Shown here: positions 18,120 through 27,319 of the stretch, in pieces
Numbering within the stretch: position 1 is the stretch's first letter
Layout: each line of letters starts with the position of its first letter
Source of the DNA: Marinomonas sp. TW1
Lineage (GTDB): Bacteria > Pseudomonadota > Gammaproteobacteria > Pseudomonadales > Marinomonadaceae
Length of the DNA: 64,000 bases
Direction of reading: 5' to 3'
Assembly (NCBI RefSeq): GCF_001625355.1
Contig: NZ_JSEE01000018.1
Span: forward strand, 1-64,000
Translations under genes and position numbers: made by a program
Notes under the pieces: model-generated
Told to the model about the DNA's origin: nothing
The model's database searches: none
The model's input: only the letters and a program-made list of their open reading frames with translations

Positions 18120-18527
18120 CTATGAAATGCTTTTAACTTCGCCGATAAAGTGTTGAAAGTCGCAAATCCTGTTTTCAATTAACTGCGCTAAAACGTTTGT
18201 ATCTAAGTGCTGTGGATCACGTACTGCGATCGTTTTGATGTAGTCTAGCTGTTGTAAATTACATTTAGTCGTTTTAGAAATAAGTCCTGCTTCACTCATT
18301 AATTCAAAGCTTTCATCTGCACTATATGGAGGACTCATTTGGTAATGCTTGTTAGTAGCATTGGCGATATCAATACAGGCTTGGCAGGCTCTTTGTAGGT
18401 TGAATATGACGGACTCTTGGCTGGTTAAATCGTTTTCGAAATGAGAAGAGGTGTGATACACCCCTTCGATGCGTTTTACGACACGCTCAATAGAAGCGCA
18501 TTTATGAACAATCGTGTCAGTTAACAT
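18120..18527 (-). CDS. HepT-like (DUF86) protein with a lost HEPN nuclease motif
   Basis: 135 residues. The body matches DUF86/HepT: IFNLQRACQACIDIANATNK (41-60), the D-E-S-F-E-L-M-S-E-A-G-L-I segment and a helical C-terminus (LAQLIENRICDFQHF). HepT toxins are HEPN ribonucleases with an R-x4-H-x-Y active site. Here the aligned positions read K98, R103 and P105 (IKTIAVRDPQ), so all three catalytic residues are replaced. The usual partner, the MntA nucleotidyltransferase antitoxin, is not next to it: the upstream gene is yicC. It is probably a decayed or repurposed orphan; the frame is intact. Confidence 0.75.
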   Translation of the reverse strand: MLTDTIVHKCASIERVVKRIEGVYHTSSHFENDLTSQESVIFNLQRACQACIDIANATNKHYQMSPPYSADESFELMSEAGLISKTTKCNLQQLDYIKTIAVRDPQHLDTNVLAQLIENRICDFQHFIGEVKSIS

Positions 18528-18575
18528 AAATGCCTCTCTTGAACTTAGAAGATGGGTTGATAAGTTATAAATACC

Positions 18576-19442
18576 TTACTCAATATTCTGGATCTGTTCT
18601 CTCATCTGTTCAATCAATACCTTCAGTTCCACGGCGCTTTGGGTGGTTTCTACGACGATGGACTTAGACGATAGCGTATTGGCTTCGCGGTTGAGTTCTT
18701 GCATGAGGAAGTCGAGGCGGCGGCCGATGGGGCCTTTTTGTTTAAGCTGACGACGGACTTCTTTGGTGTGGGTGACAAGGCGATCCAGTTCTTCCGCTAC
18801 ATCGGCTTTTTGTGCCAATAGGACGATTTCCGCTTCCACGCGCATTGGGTCGAGTTCGACTTTGGCGGCTTCCAGTTTGTCCGTTAGGTTTTGTTTTTGC
18901 GCAGCTATGATGCCGGGCAGTTTGTCTTGCACTTCGGCAACGATGGCGTCAATGCTATCAAGGCGTTGTTCTATGATGGCGACCAATTGTTCGCCTTCGC
19001 GTAAACGCATTTGGATGAGTTCGTCCACGGCGTTGGCGAACAGTTCTGCTACGGCTTTTTTGATGGTGTCCGCGTCGTCGCTGGTATCACTAAGAATACC
19101 CGGCCATTGAAGGATTTGCAGTGGCGATGGGGTTTTGATGCCATCAAACCAGGTGCCGAGTTGTTGTACGGCGTTGGCCAAGGCTTGGGCGTTTTCTGGG
19201 TTGATGGTTAAGCTGGTGGCCGCTTTGTCGACGGCTTGGAAACGCAGTTGGCATTCTAGTTTGCCGCGGTTGAGTTTTTTTCTTAGCAGGTCGCGGAAGG
19301 AAAATTCCAATTCACGAAAGGCTTCCGGTAAGCGGAAGTTAGGTTCTAAATAGCGTTGGTTGACTGAGCGAACTTCCCAACTGATGGTGCCCCAATCGTA
19401 GCTGGCTTCTTGGCGTGAGAAGGCGGTCATGCTTGCTGTCAT
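18576..19442 (-). CDS. yicC: YicC family endoribonuclease
   Basis: A 288-residue protein with the YicC N-terminal domain (MTASMTAFSRQEASYDWGTI, then W-E-V-R-S-V-N-Q-R-Y-L-E) and the C-terminal DUF1732 domain (GRRLDFLMQELNREANTLSS). YicC is linked to stationary-phase survival and to RNA cleavage and small-RNA turnover in E. coli. Length is normal. It is divergent from rph across 147 bp, as in many gammaproteobacteria. Downstream, where gmk would usually follow, lies the accessory region. Confidence 0.95.
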   Translation of the reverse strand: MTASMTAFSRQEASYDWGTISWEVRSVNQRYLEPNFRLPEAFRELEFSFRDLLRKKLNRGKLECQLRFQAVDKAATSLTINPENAQALANAVQQLGTWFDGIKTPSPLQILQWPGILSDTSDDADTIKKAVAELFANAVDELIQMRLREGEQLVAIIEQRLDSIDAIVAEVQDKLPGIIAAQKQNLTDKLEAAKVELDPMRVEAEIVLLAQKADVAEELDRLVTHTKEVRRQLKQKGPIGRRLDFLMQELNREANTLSSKSIVVETTQSAVELKVLIEQMREQIQNIE

Positions 19443-19589
19443 TTTGAATACCTAAGTTAAGAAAAATGTGGCGTTATTGTAGCTTATGCCATAGCAAGAC
19501 GACAGTTTCCCCATTGTAAGGGGGGCAATTTTATGAGGGTTCGTTATAATTGCGGCTTTAGTGAAGATTAACCAATAGAGAGAGCTAGT

Positions 19590-20309
19590 ATGCGTCCAAG
19601 TGGAAGAGCCGTTGATCAGTTACGTCCCCTTAAAATCACTCGAAATTTTACCAAACACGCCGAAGGTTCTGTATTAATTGAATGTGGTGACACCAAAGTC
19701 ATTTGTACGGCGACGGTTGTGCCGGGTGTGCCGCGTTTTTTGAAAGGTAAAGGTCAAGGATGGATTACGGCGGAATACGGCATGTTGCCGCGCTCTACTG
19801 GCAGTCGTATGGACCGTGAAGCGGCGCGTGGTAAGCAAGGTGGCCGTACGGTTGAGATTCAACGTTTGATTGGTCGTTCATTGCGTGCTGCAGTGGATTT
19901 GAAGAAACTAGGCGAAAACACCATCACCATCGATTGTGATGTCATTCAGGCTGACGGCGGCACGCGTACGGCGTCCATCACGGGTGGGTTTGTGGCCCTA
20001 GCCGATGCGATGCGTCATCTTGTGGAGAACAAAAAGGTCAAAGAAAACCCGATTGTTTCTCAGATCGCTGCGATTTCGGTGGGTGTCTACAAAGGTACGC
20101 CGGTATTGGATTTGGATTACCCAGAAGATTCTAATGCGGAAACGGATATGAACGTCATTATGAATGACAAGGGCGGTTTCATTGAAATCCAAGGCACAGC
20201 AGAAGGTGAAGCCTTTGGCGATGAGCATATGATGGGTATGCTGGCGGTAGCTCGTAAGGGCATTGCGGAAATCATTGAGCTTCAGCGTGCGGCTCTCTTT
20301 GAAAAGTAA
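19590..20309 (+). CDS. rph: RNase PH
   Basis: A 239-residue phosphorolytic 3'-5' exoribonuclease that trims tRNA 3' ends and acts on structured RNA as a hexameric ring. The phosphate-binding arginine region [20 protein letters not shown] and the metal-binding segment [15 protein letters not shown] are complete. ATG at 19590 with AGAGAG upstream gives [14 protein letters not shown], the usual N-terminus. It is followed by a clear terminator. Unlike E. coli K-12, it shows no frameshift. Confidence 0.97.
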   Translation: MRPSGRAVDQLRPLKITRNFTKHAEGSVLIECGDTKVICTATVVPGVPRFLKGKGQGWITAEYGMLPRSTGSRMDREAARGKQGGRTVEIQRLIGRSLRAAVDLKKLGENTITIDCDVIQADGGTRTASITGGFVALADAMRHLVENKKVKENPIVSQIAAISVGVYKGTPVLDLDYPEDSNAETDMNVIMNDKGGFIEIQGTAEGEAFGDEHMMGMLAVARKGIAEIIELQRAALFEK

Positions 20310-20382
20310 CAGTTGAAAAATAAGAGCTAATAAATAAGAAACGCAAACACGGCTTCGACAAGTAAGCCTTTGTTAAAGTTGA

Positions 20383-20420
20383 AAAACCTGATCATCAAAC
20401 TGGATGGTCAGGTTTTTTTT
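20383..20420 (+). terminator. Terminator after rph
   Basis: AAAACCTGATCATC pairs with GATGGTCAGGTTTT (one G-T pair) around a short loop, and the right arm runs into eight T residues. Confidence 0.85.
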
Positions 20421-20548
20421 GGCTCTAAAATTTGTCGAAAGAAGAGGGTTTTGGCGTTAATTGTCAGTTATTGTGGGTGTTTTTGCACCTTACATCATGA
20501 AACTTCTCTGCGATGATCAGATGACAATAACAATAAAGGAGAAGGCAA

Positions 20549-21055
20549 GTGAAAAAGATGTTAACCATGGGTGTGTCGGCTATGCTGTTGAGCGGTGCTT
20601 TGCAGGCGGCCAATATAGAAGGCGAGTGGCAGTTGCAAGATGCGGCCAATACGCAAGCTAAGCTGGATGAAGCGGTTGAAAATGTAGTACAAGAAATGAA
20701 TTTTTTCATCCGAGCGTTGGCAAGACCTGTATTGAAAAAGCAGACGCAAATTTGTCAGCAGTGGCTGTTAGCCAAACAAGCAGGCGAGTTTTCTTGGCAG
20801 TGTGATCAAGAAGAGGCCGACGTCATTCCTCTGACCGCCAAAGGCGAAGTCTTTAAGACGGATGAAGAAGACATCGAGATTTCGGGTAGCTTTACGGAAA
20901 GTGCACAAGCCATTGTGGTGATTGTCGAGTCAGAGCGCGGTAAACGTACCAATACTTGGCAACAGGTGTCAGACAATGAGCTGCGTTACACGGTTAAGTT
21001 AGAATCTGAAAAACTGCCAACACCATTAACTTGGACATTAACTTACCAGCGTTAA
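20549..21055 (+). CDS. Exported hypothetical protein
   Basis: 168 residues from a GTG start at 20549. The AAAGGAG ribosome site ends about 6 nt before it, which favours GTG over the ATG 9 nt later. A signal peptide is clear: basic MKKM, hydrophobic core LTMGVSAMLLSGA, then L-Q-A before ANIEGEW. The mature part has two cysteines (Q-I-C-Q-Q-W and W-Q-C-D-Q) that could form a disulfide, and a beta-rich C-terminal half. I do not recognise the family. It is a single gene bounded by terminators. Confidence 0.7.
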   Translation: MKKMLTMGVSAMLLSGALQAANIEGEWQLQDAANTQAKLDEAVENVVQEMNFFIRALARPVLKKQTQICQQWLLAKQAGEFSWQCDQEEADVIPLTAKGEVFKTDEEDIEISGSFTESAQAIVVIVESERGKRTNTWQQVSDNELRYTVKLESEKLPTPLTWTLTYQR

Positions 21056-21086
21056 GTTCGTCATCTTTGATTAAATACAGAACAAA

Positions 21087-21121
21087 AAAATGCCCCGCAA
21101 GCTGAGCTTGCGGGGCATTTT
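21087..21121. terminator. Bidirectional terminator
   Basis: AAAATGCCCCGCAAGCT is exactly complementary to AGCTTGCGGGGCATTTT around a minimal loop, with A and T runs on both sides. It serves the exported protein gene (plus) and the 5'-nucleotidase gene (minus). Confidence 0.9.
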
Positions 21122-21139
21122 GTTTTACGTCCGCTTGAA

Positions 21140-22747
21140 TTAGCGCTGAACCGCACCGCTTGGTGCGAAATCAGCGACATCAAGTGGCGCGTTGTTTTGC
21201 ACGTATTCAACCAATACGTCCGCATCTACGTAACCTGAGTTCACGTAGTTGGCGTGGTCGATCACTTTAGGGTAACCGTCGCCGCCAGTGGCAACATAGC
21301 TGTTGATGGCAATACGGTAGCTCTTAGCAGTGTCTAGTGGCTGGCCGTTCACCATGATGTTTGTTGCTTTGCCGTCTTTCAATGTCAAAGCCACGCCATC
21401 AAATTGAGCAAAAGCCCCTGTACCAGCTTGCTTGCTGGCCACAGTGGATAAGTAGTCAGTCAATTCTGCGGCAGTCAGGTCAACGTAAGAAACCGCGTTA
21501 CCGAAAGGCTGTACTTTTAGTACGCTCTTGTAAGTAATGACGCCCGCTTCCATGTCATCACGGATACCACCTGAGTTCATGATGCCAATGTCAGCGTTGA
21601 CTTTTTCTTTCATGGCGCGTGAAATCAAGTTGCCTAGGTTGGTTTCTTGATTACGTACTACGCCACGTTCACCGATGAAATCACCATTAGAGAAACCAAT
21701 CTCAACGTTAAGCTCTTCCTGACCTTTTTCTTGGAAAGGCGTTAACATGGCTAACATGTCTGGGTCTTGAGCAATTTCTTCTTCGATGAAGACGCGTTCT
21801 GTTTTACCTTCCGCGTTTTTCACTTTTTTCTTCAAGTTAACCGGGATTAGACGGTATTCAGACCATACGATGTCACCGTTTTTGAAGACAAAGTCTAGAC
21901 GACCGACGTATTTACCCCATTCATGGGCTTGTAGGATCAGTGTGCCGTTTTGCTCATCTGGTTCGAACAATGGGTTTTGAGAGTGACCGCCCACAACCAC
22001 GTCAATACCTGGTACGGTACGAGCTAGCGTCACATCACCTGGAGCGTTACCGCCGTAGTTACCATTGTTGTAGTGACCCATGTGCGTCACAGCAATCACG
22101 ATGTCGGCTTTTTTGCGCAGTTCAGGAACCAATTTCGCCGCTACTTTAATAGGAGACTCAATCTTGATGCCTTCTAGGTACTCAGGATTACCCAGTTTTA
22201 CGGTGTCGTCAGTGGTTAGACCCATTACCGCGACTTTTAGGTCATTCACTTGGAAAATTTTGTACGCGTCGAATAACGGCTCACCGGTTTTAGCATCTGT
22301 GATGTTCGCTGATAGGAAAGGGAAACCGGCCCATTCTTGTTGCTGTTTCAGGACAGAAAGAGGGTTATCAAACTCGTGGTTACCCAATGCCATGGCATCG
22401 TATTTCAACATGTTCATGCCGCGAAAATCTGGCTCCGCGTCTTGTAGGTCTGACTCAGGAACCCCTGTGTTAATGTCACCACCAGATAACAATAGAGAAT
22501 TGCCATCGTCCAGTGCCACTTCTTCACGAATGTTGTCGATTAGGGTTTTACGAGCAGCCATACCGTATTCGCCACGGCTGCTTTGCCAGAAACGACCGTG
22601 ATGGTCATTGGTGTGCAAAATGGTGACGCGATATTCTTTATCTTCCTGCCAATCTGGTTGTTTTGGGCCCATCATTGAACAGCCGGCAATGGCTAGGACA
22701 ACACTAGAGACCGCAAGATGCGTAACAAAACGCTTCGTTGATTTCAT
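21140..22747 (-). CDS. ushA: UshA-like 5'-nucleotidase/UDP-sugar hydrolase lipoprotein
   Basis: The preferred ATG is at 22747 (MKSTKRFVTH), with an AAGGAAT ribosome site; the frame extends 20 codons upstream, but that would block the signal peptide. The product has 535 residues. A lipoprotein signal with lipobox IAGC places the lipid on the cysteine near residue 23. The metallophosphatase domain has LHTNDHHGRF, GDINTG, GNHEFD and the V-V-G-G-H-S histidine. The C-terminal 5'-nucleotidase domain has NSGGIRDD and YVATGGDGYP, which stack the nucleotide base. It would hydrolyse nucleotides or UDP-sugars at the cell envelope. E. coli UshA is similar in size but soluble in the periplasm. Confidence 0.9.
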   Translation of the reverse strand: MKSTKRFVTHLAVSSVVLAIAGCSMMGPKQPDWQEDKEYRVTILHTNDHHGRFWQSSRGEYGMAARKTLIDNIREEVALDDGNSLLLSGGDINTGVPESDLQDAEPDFRGMNMLKYDAMALGNHEFDNPLSVLKQQQEWAGFPFLSANITDAKTGEPLFDAYKIFQVNDLKVAVMGLTTDDTVKLGNPEYLEGIKIESPIKVAAKLVPELRKKADIVIAVTHMGHYNNGNYGGNAPGDVTLARTVPGIDVVVGGHSQNPLFEPDEQNGTLILQAHEWGKYVGRLDFVFKNGDIVWSEYRLIPVNLKKKVKNAEGKTERVFIEEEIAQDPDMLAMLTPFQEKGQEELNVEIGFSNGDFIGERGVVRNQETNLGNLISRAMKEKVNADIGIMNSGGIRDDMEAGVITYKSVLKVQPFGNAVSYVDLTAAELTDYLSTVASKQAGTGAFAQFDGVALTLKDGKATNIMVNGQPLDTAKSYRIAINSYVATGGDGYPKVIDHANYVNSGYVDADVLVEYVQNNAPLDVADFAPSGAVQR

Positions 22748-22920
22748 GATGTGATTCCTTGAATGTGATACTGGAATTGGTCGAACAAATACATCAATCG
22801 AGTGCATTTATGTAATAGCACTTCTGATCAATTATTACAGAAATGTATCTCATATTTGTGACAAGTTCGAGGGATTAAGGAAAAAAACTGACCATTTGTG
22901 CAAAATTTAATCATGGATGT

Positions 22921-22960
22921 AAAAAAGCCCAGACAAAATTTTGCAATTTTGCATGGGCTT
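22921..22960 (-). terminator. Terminator of the Gts-type ABC operon
   Basis: On the minus strand, AAGCCCATGCAAAATT pairs imperfectly with AATTTTGTCTGGGCTT and is followed by TTTT. It lies 35 bp after the ATPase stop. Confidence 0.75.
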
Positions 22961-22994
22961 CATCGTCACATATTGGGTCGTTAATGACGCAATA

Positions 22995-24104
22995 TTATTT
23001 GTCTAGACGGTGACCTGTGGCTTGATCAAAAACCACGGCTTTAGAGGTGTCAAACATCATCTCGATCACAGAGCCTGGTGCTGCTGGATAAGCAGGATTA
23101 GAACGACAGTTGATCTCGGCATCGTTGACGCGTGTGATGATCATGGTGTCGGCCCCCATCGGCTCGGTGACTTCTACCTTGATGTCGGTGGTCGTTACGA
23201 AATCTTGGCCCACTTTGTGAGGCTGAGGTTCGGTAATCATTTCAGGACGCAGACCCAGTAATACGGTTTGGCCAATGTGATTTACCAGCGCTTCTGGTTT
23301 CGGGAACGGCAAGGCCACAGTCGAGTTGGTGGCTAATTCCAACATAGGGTTACCGTCTTGAGAAACCACTTTGGCTGGAATGAAGTTCATTGCTGGAGAA
23401 CCCATGAAGCCTGCCACAAATAGGTTCGCTGGGTTGTCATAGATTTCCTGCGGTGTGCCCAGTTGTTGTACTTCGCCATCTTTCATCACCGCAATACGGT
23501 CAGCCAAAGTCATGGCTTCGATCTGATCATGGGTTACGTAAACGATGGTGGTACCCAGTTTCTGGTGCAGCTTTTTAATTTCCGTACGCATTTCCACACG
23601 TAACTTAGCGTCCAAGTTGGATAATGGCTCATCAAACAAGTAAAGCTGAGGACGACGAGCTAATGCACGCCCCATCGCCACACGTTGACGTTGACCACCA
23701 GATAGTTGCGCTGGTTTACGGTTCAACAGATGATTGATCTGCAGTAGTTCCGCCACTCGTTGTACTTCCACATCGCGTTCTTCTTTTGGCACTTTGCGCA
23801 TTTCTAAACCAAAGGAAATGTTTTGTGCAACGGTCATATTTGGGTACAAGGCGTAAGATTGAAACACCATGGCGATGTCACGATCTTTCGGGCTGGTATA
23901 GGTGACGTCGTTATCGGCGATTAAAATACGACCTTCTGATACGTCTTCTAGGCCAGCAATGGAATTCATCAGAGTGGATTTACCACAGCCTGATGGTCCA
24001 ACGAGGATCAGAAATTCGCCGGCTTCGATGGCGATATTAATGCCTTTCAATACTTCCGTCGTGCCGTAGCGCTTTTTAACATTATCAATGACTAAGTTTG
24101 CCAT
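22995..24104 (-). CDS. Sugar ABC transporter ATPase (UgpC/MalK family)
   Basis: A 369-residue ATPase that energises the importer encoded just upstream. Walker A is GPSGCGKST, the Q-loop is AMVFQSYALYP, the signature is LSGGQRQRVA, and Walker B is LYLFDEPLSNLD with the H-loop histidine in VYVTHDQ. The C-terminal third is the regulatory OB-type domain of MalK/UgpC proteins (LGLRPEMI). This gene is last in the binding protein-permease-permease-ATPase operon. The family name UgpC is often attached, but neighbours point to a hexose rather than glycerol-phosphate. Confidence 0.93.
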   Translation of the reverse strand: MANLVIDNVKKRYGTTEVLKGINIAIEAGEFLILVGPSGCGKSTLMNSIAGLEDVSEGRILIADNDVTYTSPKDRDIAMVFQSYALYPNMTVAQNISFGLEMRKVPKEERDVEVQRVAELLQINHLLNRKPAQLSGGQRQRVAMGRALARRPQLYLFDEPLSNLDAKLRVEMRTEIKKLHQKLGTTIVYVTHDQIEAMTLADRIAVMKDGEVQQLGTPQEIYDNPANLFVAGFMGSPAMNFIPAKVVSQDGNPMLELATNSTVALPFPKPEALVNHIGQTVLLGLRPEMITEPQPHKVGQDFVTTTDIKVEVTEPMGADTMIITRVNDAEINCRSNPAYPAAPGSVIEMMFDTSKAVVFDQATGHRLDK

Positions 24105-24173
24105 GTTATTACTCCAAAATTTTGTATTCCCAAAGCGTTCTGTTGTGCTTAGGCAGTGCGGAACGGTATAGGC

Positions 24174-25067
24174 TTAGCCTTTTACCGCACCGGCTGTTAA
24201 ACCACGGACGAAGTATTTGCCTGCTAGCACGTACACAGCCAGAGTTGGCAGGGCTGCGATAATGGCAGCGGCCATGTCCACGTTATATTCTTTACCACCG
24301 AAGCTGGTATTGACTAGGTTGTTCAAGGCCACGGTCACAGGCTGAGTGTCAAAGCCAGAGAAGGCCACGCCAAATAGGAAGTCGTTCCAGATTTGTGTGA
24401 ACTGCCAAATGACCGTTACCACAATGATGGGGGTCGATAGCGGCAAGATGATGCGGTAGAAAATGGTAAAGAAACCTGCGCCATCAAGACGCGCCGCTTT
24501 CACTAATTCGCCTGGAATCGCTTGGTAGAAGTTACGGAAAAACAACGTCGTGAAGGCGACACCGTAAACCACGTGAACGAACACCAAACCTGTGGTGGTA
24601 TTAGCGATGCCTAACCAACCAAGGGTACGTGCCATAGGCAGTAGGATTACTTGGAAAGGAATGAAACAACCGACCAACAGTGCCGCGAAGAATAAATCAC
24701 TGCCGCGGAACTTCCATAAGGAAATTACATAGCCATTGATTGCCCCCAGTAAGGTGGAAATCAATACCGCTGGAATAACGATTTGGAAAGAGTTCAAGAA
24801 GTAAGGTGAAATCCCGCCACAGTTATTGCCGGTGCAGGCTTCGCCCCACGCTTTGCTCCAAGCGCTTAAATCTAAGGTGCTTGGCAAAGACAACAAGGTA
24901 CCAGTACGAATCTCTTCTACATCTTTAAGCGAAGTTAATAACATCACTAAGAACGGCATAAGATAGACTGTAGCCATAATGATTAACACAGTGTACAGGG
25001 CAACACGCAACGCCTTTTCTACCCAGGTAGTTTGGCGGCCAATAGATGCTTTACTCATGGCGTTCAC
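24174..25067 (-). CDS. Sugar ABC transporter permease (GtsC-like)
   Basis: A 297-residue inner-membrane protein with about six helices. The EAA loop that contacts the ATPase is VKAARLDGAGFFTIFYRIIL. The C-terminus YFVRGLTAGAVKG is the standard MalG-type ending. An inserted loop with two cysteines (EACTGNNCGG, about residue 77) precedes the second helix and would face the periplasm. It overlaps the 3' end of the other permease gene by 17 nt, so the two are translationally coupled. Confidence 0.92.
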   Translation of the reverse strand: MNAMSKASIGRQTTWVEKALRVALYTVLIIMATVYLMPFLVMLLTSLKDVEEIRTGTLLSLPSTLDLSAWSKAWGEACTGNNCGGISPYFLNSFQIVIPAVLISTLLGAINGYVISLWKFRGSDLFFAALLVGCFIPFQVILLPMARTLGWLGIANTTTGLVFVHVVYGVAFTTLFFRNFYQAIPGELVKAARLDGAGFFTIFYRIILPLSTPIIVVTVIWQFTQIWNDFLFGVAFSGFDTQPVTVALNNLVNTSFGGKEYNVDMAAAIIAALPTLAVYVLAGKYFVRGLTAGAVKG

Positions 25068-25980
25068 CTCGTAATTCTGAGTACAGATAAGGAATCAAAA
25101 TGGCTAATACACAGCCGAGCATGACCATGGCCGACGCGGAACCTAGACCAACCTGACTACGGGTAAAGGTGTGAGCGTACATGAAGTTAGCCGGTAGATC
25201 GGATGAATAGCCCGGACCGCCGTTGGTTAAAGCGGCAACCAAGTCGAAACTCTTGATGGCAATGTGAGACAAGATCACCATGGCACTGAAGAAAACAGGC
25301 TTCAATGAAGGTAAAATAATACGGCGGTAGGTGGTAAACGTGTTGGCACCGTCTAGATGAGCGGCTTTGATTAAATCGCCATCCACACCACGTAAACCGG
25401 CTAGAAACAACGCCATTACAAAGCCCGAGGCTTGCCATACGGCGGCAATGACCAAACAATAAACCACCATGTCTGGGTTAATGAGCCAGTCGAATTTGAA
25501 GTTCTCAAAGCCTAAATCGATCATGAGTTTTTCAAAACCGTTGGTTGGGTTAAGTAACCACTTCCAAGCGGTACCGGTGACGATGAATGAAATCGCCATA
25601 GGGTATAAGTAGATGGTACGAATCGCCCCTTCGGCACGAATTTTCTGATCTAAGAAGATCGCTAATACCACACCGAGGAACAGGCAGATCAGGATAAAAA
25701 GTCCGCCAAATATACCGAGATTGGTCAGTGCAACGATCCAACGATCGTTGTTGAATAAACGCTCGTATTGATCTAAGCCAACAAACTTATAGCTGGGTAA
25801 CATACGAGAGTTGGTAAAAGACAGAACGGCTGTCCAAATCATATAGCCGTAAATGCACACTAGCGTCACGACTACGGTTGGTGCCATAACGATTTTTGGC
25901 ATCCAATCAGCCAAACTAAGGCGTGCAGGACGTCCTGACTGAGTCTTTCTAGACCCAGAATTGGCAGCTTTTGTATTCAT
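25051..25980 (-). CDS. Sugar ABC transporter permease (GtsB-like)
   Basis: A 309-residue MalF-type permease. The N-terminus has a basic cytoplasmic tail, then about six helices. The EAA loop is IKAAHLDGANTFTTYRRIIL. The S-F-T-N-S-R-M-L-P segment with V-G-L-D-Q-Y-E-R-L-F is typical of the glucose/mannose importer group. It lies between the binding-protein gene (91-bp gap with a hairpin) and the second permease (overlapping). Confidence 0.92.
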   Translation of the reverse strand: MNTKAANSGSRKTQSGRPARLSLADWMPKIVMAPTVVVTLVCIYGYMIWTAVLSFTNSRMLPSYKFVGLDQYERLFNNDRWIVALTNLGIFGGLFILICLFLGVVLAIFLDQKIRAEGAIRTIYLYPMAISFIVTGTAWKWLLNPTNGFEKLMIDLGFENFKFDWLINPDMVVYCLVIAAVWQASGFVMALFLAGLRGVDGDLIKAAHLDGANTFTTYRRIILPSLKPVFFSAMVILSHIAIKSFDLVAALTNGGPGYSSDLPANFMYAHTFTRSQVGLGSASAMVMLGCVLAILIPYLYSELRGERHE

Positions 25981-26011
25981 AATTGATGCTTCACTACAGA
26001 GAAGAAACGAA

Positions 26012-26035
26012 GAGGCTGGCTTGAGGGCCAGCCTC
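26012..26035 (-). terminator. Hairpin after the binding-protein gene
   Basis: GAGGCTGGC and GCCAGCCTC pair around a 6-nt loop in the gap between the binding protein and the first permease. Such elements commonly stabilise the upstream message or attenuate the rest of the operon, giving more binding protein than permease. Confidence 0.6.
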
Positions 26036-26071
26036 GTTTACTTATTGCAAGACAGGCTTGCGAATAGGTGC

Positions 26072-27319
26072 TTACATGCTGGCTTTGATGGCACGAGCTA
26101 GCTTGTCTACGGCTTCTTCAGATGTCATAGAATCATCGTTGAAGAAGTTGGTTACGACGTCAAAGATAGCGCCCTGAACCATAGAGTTTACTGCCATACC
26201 ATGCGCCATACTTGGTACTAGGTTGCCTGTTGTTGAACTGGCTAGGAAAGAATCCATTGCAGAGTGCGCGCAAGTATCAAATTTATCACGAGGCATGTTC
26301 AAGCGTGTTGGGATAGAACCCTTGTTCAAGTTAAAGGTTTCTTGGAACTTAGGCTCAAGAATCAAACGAGCAAGGTCTTTTTGTGCTTCTTGCTGTTCTT
26401 TACCGTCAACTTTAAACATCGCTAGAGAGTCGATGTTGAAGGTGAACGCATCGCTTGTACCTGGTGCAGGGTAGCAAACATAATCGATGCCAGCTTTTTT
26501 ACCAGCGGCGGTGAATTCACCTTTCGCCCAGTCACCCATGATTTGCATTGCGGCTTCACCATTGATCACCATAGACGTAGCGATGTTCCAGTCGCGACCA
26601 GAGAAACCAGGGTCTACGAATTCACGCATTTGCTTGAACGTACTGAATACGTCGATCATGTCTTGGCTGCGTAGGGTTTTGTCAGATAGACCAATGAATG
26701 CGCTGTTGTAGAACTTAGAACCTTTAGACAGTGCGATGGCTTCGAACAATGTTGCGTCTTGCCAAGCTTGACCACCGTGAGCCAATGGCGTGAAACCGGC
26801 GGCTTTGATTTTTTTCGCTTCAGTGATGAATTGATCCCAAGTGGTTGGGATAGAAGCGCCGGCTTTACGGAATACTTCTGGGTTCGCCCACATCCAGTTT
26901 ACACGGTGAACGTTAACTGGCGCGGCAACATAGTGGCCGTCGTACTTCATCACTTCGCTGACCACACCAGGTAGGATCACATCCCAATCGCCTGCTTCAG
27001 CAACGTCGTCAAGATTGGTTAGGAAACCTAGGTCACCCCATTCTTGGATAGTCGGGCCTTTGATTTGAGCGGCAGAAGGTGGGTTGCCAGCAATGGCACG
27101 AGATTTTAGAACTGTCATGGCCGACTCACCGCCACCACCTGCGACTGCGAAGTCTTTCCAAGTGTGGCCAGTCTCAACCATTTCGTCTTTAAGGACGTTA
27201 ATGGCTGCGGCTTCACCGCCTGATGTCCACCAGTGAAGAACTTCCACTTCACCAGCTTGGCTTTGTGCCGCCGCTAATGAAAGTGCAACAGATGTTAATC
27301 CTAAGGCAATTTTTTTCAT
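26072..27319 (-). CDS. Sugar ABC transporter substrate-binding protein (GtsA-like)
   Basis: A 415-residue periplasmic protein with a signal peptide (MKKIALGLTSVALSLAAAQS, cleavage near QAGE). The mature start VEVLHWWTSGGEAAAINVLK is the signature of the glucose/mannose-binding proteins of the Gts type described in Pseudomonas. Also present are IMGDWAKGEFTAAGKKAG and a cysteine pair (V-C-Y-P and D-T-C-A). It heads the importer operon, directly downstream of a two-component system. The substrate is inferred as glucose or a related hexose; a disaccharide cannot be excluded. Confidence 0.9.
   Translation of the reverse strand: MKKIALGLTSVALSLAAAQSQAGEVEVLHWWTSGGEAAAINVLKDEMVETGHTWKDFAVAGGGGESAMTVLKSRAIAGNPPSAAQIKGPTIQEWGDLGFLTNLDDVAEAGDWDVILPGVVSEVMKYDGHYVAAPVNVHRVNWMWANPEVFRKAGASIPTTWDQFITEAKKIKAAGFTPLAHGGQAWQDATLFEAIALSKGSKFYNSAFIGLSDKTLRSQDMIDVFSTFKQMREFVDPGFSGRDWNIATSMVINGEAAMQIMGDWAKGEFTAAGKKAGIDYVCYPAPGTSDAFTFNIDSLAMFKVDGKEQQEAQKDLARLILEPKFQETFNLNKGSIPTRLNMPRDKFDTCAHSAMDSFLASSTTGNLVPSMAHGMAVNSMVQGAIFDVVTNFFNDDSMTSEEAVDKLARAIKASM

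Noticed and set aside
22080..22601. 173-codon open frame antisense to the 5'-nucleotidase gene
   Set aside because: Entirely opposite conserved coding sequence and without family features.
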